DNA of 15,000 nt from Acropora yongei (Eukaryota > Cnidaria > Anthozoa > Scleractinia > Acroporidae). The notes below the pieces were generated by a model that was given only the letters and a program-made list of their open reading frames with translations, made no database searches and had not been told where the DNA came from. The DNA lies in NCBI GenBank assembly GCA_014634225.1, contig BLFN01000364.1, positions 1,141,006-1,156,005 of the forward strand. Direction: 5' to 3'. The position numbers and the translations under genes are program-made. Below are positions 9,897-15,000 of this stretch, one piece after another; positions within the stretch are counted from its first letter, which is position 1, and every line of letters begins with the position of its first letter.

Positions 9897-11640
9897 CTAT
9901 AACAAAAAAAAATCCACACATAGAGCTTTCTGAGGAACCATTTAAAGGGTGCCATCCATTCGTCAGAACTGGCTTGCCGGATCGACCAATCTGCAAATGC
10001 AACGCTGTGGTTCTGTCGACCGAGGGAGAGATGAGAGAGCTGCTTCTGTGACCAAAACGGTTATCCTTCAAGAGAAGGATCAGCTTGGCCAGAAGCAATT
10101 TTCAGTTCGGAGGAACAGATGGGTTCGTTTTGCGAACAGGCTGATCCGGTCGGCTAGTTCTGACATAAGTTGTCATCACTGAGCGAGCTTCTATTGTTTC
10201 ATTTTTGAAGCAAAGAAGTTTACGGCGACCATCTTGATGAGACCACTTTTCTGCGAGACCTCAGTTTGTAAAAGTATCGATAAAACATCGATGGCTAGCT
10301 GGGCAGCAAGGATTTTCTACCAATGGTTTGCATGTTTTAGATTCATAATCTTCAGACCGGAGATCCAAAGCTGTGGCGAGTAAGGTGGTCTCATCAAGAT
10401 GGCGGCGATCAAAATAGCCTGGCGCGAGAAAACAACAGGTTGTTGGATCCACTCTTTTTTTTAGATCTGTAGTTCTCATGGACTCAGGGTCAAAGAAGTT
10501 GACCAACTTCACTGTTCCCCTTCTTCAGAATACTGTTAAGGTAGACGAATATAAGGAAATGGAAAGAAGACATGCCATGAGAACGATAGAGGAGAATTTG
10601 GCAAGCATCACTTTGAACACAAGAATCTAGCACCAAAGAGTTTTAAAATAGTATTTGTATGTAGACGCTATTCACTTACGTAAACTAAAGCAGACAACCT
10701 TTTCACAAAAACACTTTCTTTCCTAAAATATTAAAATCGCGATCGGGTAACGAACCAGCCGTAAGTTTACTGGTTTTGGCCACAAACTTGGCCGCCGTGG
10801 ATATCGGATATGTCTTCTCCATTCTAATAAAGGAGGAGTTTATTCGTTGTTTCACCCCAAGTAGGCGCCTCACACATGTCCAATACACTCAACTACAATT
10901 CAGCCATCAAATCTAGATTCCAGTGGAGTTACTCTACTCGTTACCAATGAATCCACTTGAGTCCAATGGAACAGTTTTCTTTGGGCTTCCAAGAACAACT
11001 ATAAACGTCTTTCAGTCTCTAACGAATGGAAAACTTGTCACTCCAGAGAAATGTAGGACCCCTTAGTATTAAACAGGTCCGGTTTTTTCTTGAACGTACA
11101 TGACTGGAGTCTAGTCGAATGTATCGGGCAACCCCGGCTTTATCTCCCATATTGAGTCTTGGAGTCAACCTTTTATGGAGTAGATTTGCTTTTGGAACGA
11201 GTCTCTCACGCAAAAACAGCCAATCAAAGACGAGCTATGTCAATGGACGCCTTACGGGTTATCTTCCGACCCGCGAAACTGTGGCAATAAAAAAAAGTTC
11301 CAAAACTATTTCTTTTCGGAAAAAAGGTCAACCTAAGGCTCCAACAAATAGGCTCATGGCTTAATTGTTTCATAAACCCGGGTACTCGCTCGTTAGTATA
11401 AAGCAATTTTTATGACAGAATCGAAATGACACTTTTGCCGTTGTTTTTTTTGCTTGTTTTTTTTTTTTTCATTTGTCTTGAGTTAGATGGCAATTTCGCG
11501 ATCGCATAAGCCGACTTAAGTTATCAAACCGTCGTTGCACGCACCACCTCCTCAAACAGAGCGAGGATAAATCAACATAGAAAAAAGGTGTTTTAAGCTT
11601 AGTTGCGAAAAGAACGAAAAGAAGGGTCGGTGATACTCAC
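9897..11640 (-). other. Array intron F-E, 1744 bp, phase 2
   Basis: The donor is AA|GTGAGT at 11640 and the acceptor is a T-rich tract ending GTTATAG at 9897. Contents, in window order: the 7-bp-stem hairpin at 10063-10080, the foldback element at 10229-10402, a region with a 61-codon open frame (10703-10888) present in all units, and a T-rich tract near 11445-11470. No additional PKD-like exon is evident; the flanking exons alone complete the domain. Confidence 0.8.
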
Positions 11641-11873
11641 TTGTGCGAGAAGCTCATCATCTGGTTATATTGGTCAGACTTGAAAAAAGCCTCTTTGGGT
11701 TCAGTTCCATCTCCAAGCTTTATGACCACGGTGACATTCGTTCCATTAACGAGAACAGAAGCATTCCATTGTCTGTTGATAAGAACCTTTTCCGGTGGTT
11801 TGGTCACCCATGCGCTAGAGACTGGATTGAGTATTTTGATCATTGCAAAAGCGTCTGCTGAGCTGATGTTATT
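10061..11873 (-). repeat. Array unit F (first in gene order, truncated)
   Basis: The unit is collinear with the others from its start until about 11873, inside its exon, where the shared sequence GAGCTGATGTTATT ends and unrelated sequence begins. It therefore lacks the ~190 bp that in other units hold the 5' part of the exon and the intron end. It shares CAGCCAATCAAAGACGAGC with units C and E but ATGGAGTAGATTT with B, so it is not simply the outgroup everywhere. Confidence 0.9.
10229..10402. mobile_element. Foldback element, copy in unit F
   Basis: The 18-bp arms lie at 10229-10246 and 10385-10402 with a 138-bp interior. This copy sits in the most upstream unit, so the insertion is as old as the oldest unit in view. 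Confidence 0.55.
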
Positions 11874-11902
11874 GCGGGCGTGGACAGAAATAGGAAAGAT
11901 GC
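11641..11902 (-). CDS. PKD exon F: array entry exon with unique 5' half
   Basis: This 262-nt exon runs from the acceptor TGTCTCTAG|GCATC to the donor CACAA|GTGAGT. It enters in phase 1 and leaves in phase 2. The phase-1 entry fits the preceding exon exactly (G|GC). It starts with IFPISVHARNN, the closing strands of the preceding PKD domain, then a connector ending AWVTKPP, then the opening of the next domain with sequons NAS, NGT and NVT and the turn KLGDGTEP (W/K-x-G-D-G signature). It ends KSDQYNQMMSFSH, completed by the next exon's NYTTSGDKVVTVEAKNN. Its 5' end is unlike the other array exons (which begin in phase 2), while its 3' two-thirds belong to the repeat unit. It is thus either the ancestral exon or a hybrid at the edge of the array. 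Confidence 0.85.
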
Positions 11903-12407
11903 CTAGAGACAACAGAAGCTAATTGCTTAATATGCAATTCAAATTCACAAACGATGACGAACGTACGTGCTCAGCTGCACAACCTATATATTGAAACGAT
12001 TAAGGGTTCGTTTTCCGCTGAGAGTACAGTCCCTTAACTCTTCTGAAGTTACAGAGCGATATACAAGTTTGACTTATCGATCCTCGCGTCTCTCATAAGG
12101 TATGTAATATGCTCCGAGGACAAATTCTCAGCATTAGGAAGGGTTCAGGCTATTGGATTAAGCAAACTAGCAACATCGCACACTGCTGCAAACGAATGCA
12201 TGTATTTCAGCGGAGACAAAACGTCCCATTTTCCCAAGCTTAGTGCCAGTTCCATGCACATGCTTGGGTTGCTTCCTGATTGCCTGGTCTGTCTCTTTGG
12301 GATTACATTAGAAGATATGTTGCATAACACTTTACAACAAAATTAAACTTTAGGACGTCGTAAAAATGCACAAATTCACTAAACTCTAATATTTGAAATG
12401 ATTTTTC

Positions 12408-12435
12408 ACGACGTTTCGAAGTGATTTCACGTCGT
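12408..12435. repeat. Short palindromic repeat, possible retroelement remnant
   Basis: ACGACGT at 12408-12414 pairs with ACGTCGT at 12429-12435, and GTGA TT TCAC forms a smaller stem between them. GACGTCGT occurs again just to the left near 12353. On the minus strand the order is ...GATAACGACGTGAAA... then CGAAACGTCGTG, loosely like the conserved termini of Penelope-like retroelements. The family assignment is a guess. Confidence 0.3.
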
Positions 12436-12529
12436 TATCAAGTCAAAATTCGAAATAACAATTACAAATATATAAAAGGAAGTAAAACAATGGGAAATCT
12501 TTTCTCGGTCTATGGGTAAAGTTCCTAGA

Positions 12530-12674
12530 GACGAAGTTAGCTAACATTAAAATAATAAGAGTCAGATGAAAAGTTTTGGCGCAGCCAGTTTTTCGCTTAA
12601 CACTAGACTGACTTGATTCGAGCCAAACTTTTCTCGCGACTCCTATTATTCTAGTAGTTCTAGCTAATTTCGCC
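12530..12674. mobile_element. Foldback (MITE-like) element with ~50-bp inverted arms
   Basis: The left arm (12530-12580) and right arm (12622-12674) are inverted, imperfect copies. Shared blocks include TTAGCTA, AATAATA, GAGTC and GAAAAGTTT..GGC. The arms are separated by about 41 bp and weaker similarity extends outward to about 12513 and 12691. No protein is encoded. The structure is that of a non-autonomous foldback transposon or MITE. Terminal bases and target-site duplication could not be fixed by eye. Confidence 0.55.
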
Positions 12675-12928
12675 CTTGGGAATTATACACTTAGGGTAAA
12701 AAAAATTTCTTTGTGATTGGCAGACGTTACGGAACTCAACTGGAGTAATTTCGAATACAGTTATCAAAGAAAAATGGGCCATTCTATACTACAATGACCC
12801 ATTGACTTCCTTCACATGCATGAAAAACAAAGCAATATTACCTTGCAAGCCCAACTGCAATAAAATCTATTGAAAACAATGACATGTCGTTATTTGCAAA
12901 ATTCACTGGTTTAAATTATTTTTCTTAC

Positions 12929-13097
12929 CACTGACGTTGAATTGTACTTGAGGTGTTTGCAGCATGCTGTTGTTAGCCCTCCAAATGTAGGTTATATCGC
13001 TGCCTTTATCTGTGGAACTTTTCAAGGAAATGTTACTCCACGTTAAGTAACTATCCCTTTGGTTAGGCACAATTATTGTCAGATTTTCGATGGGTTC
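12929..13097 (-). CDS. Exon: N-terminal half of a PKD-like domain
   Basis: This 169-nt exon runs from the acceptor TTCTTCAG|GAACCC to the donor GTCAGTG|GTAAGA, entering in phase 0 and leaving in phase 1. It encodes 56 residues beginning EPIENLTIIVP, the usual opening strand of a polycystin-type PKD repeat, followed by DITYIWRANNS, where canonical PKD domains have a W-x-F-G-D-G turn. The turn is not canonical here, so this is a divergent PKD domain. It ends FNVS and splices to G-IFPISVHARNN of the next exon, completing the domain with the V-x-V-x-A-x-N strand. Sequons NLT, NIS, NNS and NVS suggest dense N-glycosylation. The exon is too short to have been found by open-frame length alone and is identified by its splice sites, frame and homology pattern. 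Confidence 0.78.
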
Positions 13098-13503
13098 CTG
13101 AAGAAAAAGAATGACATTGAAAAACTTAATACTTTATGCTGCACACTATTTCCCAGACAGTGGATTTGCAAAAGAAAAAAATTGACCATCGCGGCCACTG
13201 ACAACGGTGTCGACATTTCATTTTCTGATAATTAACCATTATTAAGTTTGTCCACTTATTGATTATAAAATTAGCCAATCAGCGCGGAAATCCTTGAATA
13301 ACAGCGGGCAGAACCAGTTTTTCTGAGCCTGTAAGAATGAGCTCCCGCAGCAAACCATTGTTTTAACTAAAACCGCTGGTTCCGCTCGTTGTTATTTAAG
13401 GTCTTCCAATCAGCGCCCGAGAAAGTTATTGTTAATACTATTTGGAGGTGATTCAGTAAAACGAAATAATAGTATCACAGAAAAAAAAATCTTCTTCGTA
13501 TAC
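13098..13503 (-). other. Intron, 406 bp, phase 0
   Basis: The donor is CAG|GTATAC at 13503 and the acceptor is TTTTTCTTCAG at 13098. The middle is occupied by the foldback element at 13275-13416. An open frame runs past the donor (to 13453), but the downstream residues lose all PKD character, which supports splicing here. Confidence 0.75.
13275..13416. mobile_element. Foldback (MITE-like) element with 32-bp inverted arms
   Basis: The arms at 13286-13317 and 13376-13407 are inverted copies matching at 26 of 32 positions, with only 58 bp between them. The 11-base sequence CCAATCAGCGC sits directly before the left arm (13275-13285) and again at the right end (13406-13416), in direct orientation, where it overlaps the last two bases of the arm. 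This could be a target-site duplication or part of the element's own ends. There is no coding capacity, as expected for a non-autonomous element. It lies inside the intron between the first two PKD-related exons. Confidence 0.55.
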
Positions 13504-13883
13504 CTGTACAGACACAAAGCATTTCTCTCTGACTTCATCCACCGAATTCTTCACGCGTGCAGTAACTTCGTAATTTCCGGGTTTCATGAAATTGCAATTG
13601 ACCGACGCTAGGGAAGGCTGGGATACATGGGCCCGCAGTAAATGCTTCATTTGGTGGGCGCGCATAACCGGTAAAGGTTGCAATGTTGATCCAGTCGTTG
13701 TGTTAAACTTAGCACTCGGATAAAAGAACGACGAATCGTCGATTGTTGTTTCGAACGAAAGGTCGCCAGAAGAACTGCTTTTCACCCAGCCTATGACGTC
13801 ACCGGCTTTCACCTGGATGGCCTCGTCAACGGGTTTTAAAATGTGGAGATCCAGACCAAGTTTTGATATGTTAACCAGAGACT
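13504..13883 (-). CDS. Exon: linker plus C-terminal half of first PKD-like domain
   Basis: This 380-nt exon runs from the acceptor TTTTCAG|AGTCTC to the donor GTACAG|GTATAC. It enters in phase 1, leaves in phase 0, and encodes about 127 residues. The first part contains the hydrophobic, beta-rich stretch HILKPVDEAIQVKAGDVIGW, a type of segment found between lectin/WSC-like modules and PKD repeats in polycystin-1-like proteins (family resemblance, from memory). The end, MKPGNYEVTARVKNSVDE, matches the last strands of a PKD domain (PG-x-Y-x-V-x-V-x-N), and CFVSVQ then runs into EPIENLTI of the next exon. A V-x-EPI-x-x-L junction between neighbouring PKD domains is typical of the polycystin-1/REJ family. 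N-glycosylation sequons include NIS and NTT. The exon is unique in the window and not part of the tandem array. Calling it a gene piece is secure; the exact family less so. Confidence 0.8.
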
Positions 13884-14293
13884 CTGAAAATAATGCATCG
13901 TAAGTAAATTGTTTTCCCTTGTACAAAGGTCTCAACCTAACCCGGACTAAAGAAATGTATTAACAGTAAAAGCTCGAATTAATCTTTGTATAGTTTCAGA
14001 AAATATCCATACCTCCACCATGAGACTGATCATAAAGTGCGAGGAGAAGAGGGATAGACAGGAAAAATTTATTGTACGAGGGCTTGTTTTATGGAACCTT
14101 CCCTTTATTTATTGAGGGTGGGTCACTTCATTTTTTACCCGAAAAAATTGGGCCAGGCATTATTATGGTATTATGGAAGGGAATAAGGATTACCCAGGGA
14201 GATCCCCAGCACTGAGCAAGACAAGAAGAAGGACTGGTAAACTGACAGTTTTATTTTCAAAAGCAAATAAAAAGAATTTCGGTGGAAACTTAC
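13884..14293 (-). other. Intron, 410 bp, phase 1
   Basis: The donor is GTAAGT at 14293-14288 and the acceptor is TTATTTTCAG ending at 13884. A possible 13-nt microexon between ATGATCAG and GTATGG near 14010-14022 follows a pyrimidine-rich tract. Including it would shift the frame between the two flanking exons, so it is not called. The sequence is otherwise A+T-rich and unremarkable. Confidence 0.65.
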
Positions 14294-14510
14294 CCGCAAC
14301 TATGAGGTAGTGATTTAAAGGTCTTGGGCTTGATGAAAAGGAACTGTTTCCTTTCTGGCAGTTCGACAAGCAATTTCCAGACGAAACACAGATGTCGTTA
14401 GAAGGACATGAAAATTGATCCGAAGACAAACAGGTTTGTGTGTTTGATAAAAAGGAATAGTTCTTTGGACAGAACTGATGGCTCTTGGATGCACAAACAG
14501 GACGGTAAAC
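14294..14510 (-). CDS. Exon: cysteine-rich, LDLa-like module of a polycystin/REJ-like protein (partial gene)
   Basis: This is an internal exon of 217 nt, from the acceptor CATTTTTAG|GTTTAC to the donor GCGG|GTAAGT, entering in phase 0 and leaving in phase 1. It encodes 72 residues with eight cysteines. The central part has the spacing C-x7-C-x5-C-x5-C-x3-C and includes the sequence SDQFSCPSNDICVSSGNC. That resembles the first five cysteines of an LDL-receptor class A repeat (FxC...C...C...C), but the acidic calcium-binding residues are absent, so it is at best a degenerate or related module. It ends with HYLIVA, which splices onto ESLVNISKL of the next exon through a Gly/Glu codon split after one base. 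In polycystin-1, cysteine-rich modules also precede most of the PKD repeats, which fits this order. An extracellular location is inferred. The domain name is tentative; the exon structure is well supported. Confidence 0.7.
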
Positions 14511-15000
14511 CTAAAAATGCGTCAAGGTTATTTGCATTGAAATGACGTCTATGAAGTAAATCGCTTGCACGAAGTGCGCAGGACATAGCGAGATAACGCG
14601 TTCACAGTACGCTCGAGTCTTGTTTGACTTGTATCACAACGCAATTGCAATAATTACGTTCACAAGGCTAAACCCAGAAGAGAAGAAAAAGGCAAATATT
14701 TCTCGCTCCCGTGCGCTTCTCCTATTTTTTAGCAAAAGGGAATCTTGTTTGTTGTATTTAATGCATATATCGTGCGACGCATCATTTTGTTTAAAGCATG
14801 CATAAAAACAAACGAAATTTGTGTTTAATCATAATCTGACGTTCATTTGTTAATATTTGACCGAAGAACTCCAACTTATCCCTGCGAGACTGTAATAAAT
14901 TGGAAATAATGAAAGAACCGGAAATATTACAAAGAAAAGCGTCCGCCCTCTCTCTTTTTGGAGAAATATGACCGAGAAAAAAGTTTTTATAAATTACCTA
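14511..15000. other. Upstream intron or flank; no exon recognised
   Basis: This stretch lies upstream of the cysteine-rich exon on the coding (minus) strand. The end next to that exon reads as a 3' splice site (GCATTTTTAG before GTTTAC). Short open frames occur on both strands, but none has recognisable protein features together with paired splice sites. The previous exon must end in phase 0 and probably lies beyond 15000. No promoter, CpG-rich block or start exon is evident. Confidence 0.55.

Larger units (their letters stand above)
8042..10060 (-). repeat. Array unit E (mosaic)
   Basis: The left part (about 8420-8720) shares diagnostic bases with unit D (TAAAGTAAAG, TTTGCTAAAGTATT). The middle (about 9050-9560) shares them with unit C (GGAACAAGTCTC, CCTGAAACAGAGCGAGGAG). 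The exon and right end again match D (GTGTAGCTAT, CTGAGGAACC). Confidence 0.85.
1..11873 (-). repeat. Tandem array of ~2-kb PKD-exon units (A-E full, F partial)
   Basis: The sequence at position 1 (TTATCCTTCAAGAGAAGGAT) recurs at 2017, 4016, 6020, 8042 and 10061, giving unit lengths of 2016, 1999, 2004, 2022 and 2019 bp, with unit F cut off at about 11873. Units are collinear over their whole length and differ by scattered substitutions and small indels. Each carries one PKD exon in the same place. The array runs off the left edge. This is a tandem duplication of an exon and its intron, extending the coding sequence by one PKD period per unit. Confidence 0.95.
11903..12928 (-). other. Intron, 1026 bp, phase 1, with repeat debris
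   Basis: The donor is GTAAGA at 12928 and the acceptor is TTGTCTCTAG, with a good pyrimidine tract, ending at 11903. The intron lies outside the tandem array and shares no obvious sequence with the array introns. It contains a foldback element around 12530-12674 and a palindromic patch at 12408-12435. A 61-codon minus-strand frame at 12145-12330 has no recognisable domain and no splice context. Confidence 0.75.

Noticed and set aside
12145..12330. 61-codon minus-strand frame in the intron upstream of exon F
   Set aside because: Unrecognised sequence without paired splice sites. The flanking exons already join in matching phase 1.
14010..14022. Possible 13-nt microexon (ATGATCAG to GAG|GTATGG)
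   Set aside because: Including it would shift the frame between the exons at 14294 and 13883, which join correctly without it.
11900..15000. Promoter or first exon of the gene
   Set aside because: The most upstream exon visible begins with an acceptor site in phase 0. No start codon with signal peptide or promoter-like feature could be supported to its right.

Overview
The window is a stretch of animal nuclear genome carrying part of one large split gene on the minus strand, so the gene reads from position 15000 towards position 1. GT-AG introns, a multi-domain extracellular protein and small foldback elements in the introns all point to a metazoan. The polycystin/REJ-like character of the protein and the short CCAAT-containing foldbacks make a marine invertebrate, perhaps a cnidarian, my best guess; that is an inference and not proven here. 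No bacterial-type gene, rRNA, tRNA or CRISPR array is visible.

Nine coding exons can be joined without a frame conflict (217+380+169+262+5x276 nt, 802 codons plus 2 nt). In protein order they are: a cysteine-rich, LDL-receptor-class-A-like exon (14510-14294); an exon carrying a linker and the end of a first PKD-like fold (13883-13504); an exon with the next half domain (13097-12929); and six consecutive PKD exons (11902-11641, 9896-9621, 7877-7602, 5856-5581, 3852-3577, 1853-1578). Each of the last five PKD exons is exactly 276 nt and phase 2 at both ends. Each holds the C-terminal half of one PKD domain and the N-terminal half of the next, so each exon adds about 92 residues, one PKD period. 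The architecture resembles the ectodomain of polycystin-1 or sea-urchin-REJ-like proteins. No start codon, signal peptide, membrane segment or stop of the gene lies in the window.

Positions 1 to about 11873 are a tandem array of five full units of 1999-2022 bp (A-E) and one truncated unit (F). Each unit is one PKD exon plus its ~1.73-kb intron. All six exons remain open although the units differ by point changes and small indels. The array continues past the left edge: position 1 lies in the intron about 164 bp upstream of where the next exon should begin. The array's right boundary falls inside exon F, which joins a different 5' half (spliced in phase 1) to the repeated 3' half.

From 11874 to 15000 the sequence is single-copy: the three upstream exons, their introns, and two foldback (MITE-like) elements. 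Inside every 2-kb unit there is another foldback with 18-bp perfect inverted arms, so it was present before the amplification. The main points of interest are the ongoing exon-by-exon growth of a PKD ectodomain, a variable patch at the end of each PKD exon, the mosaic relationships of the units, and the turnover of N-glycosylation sites.
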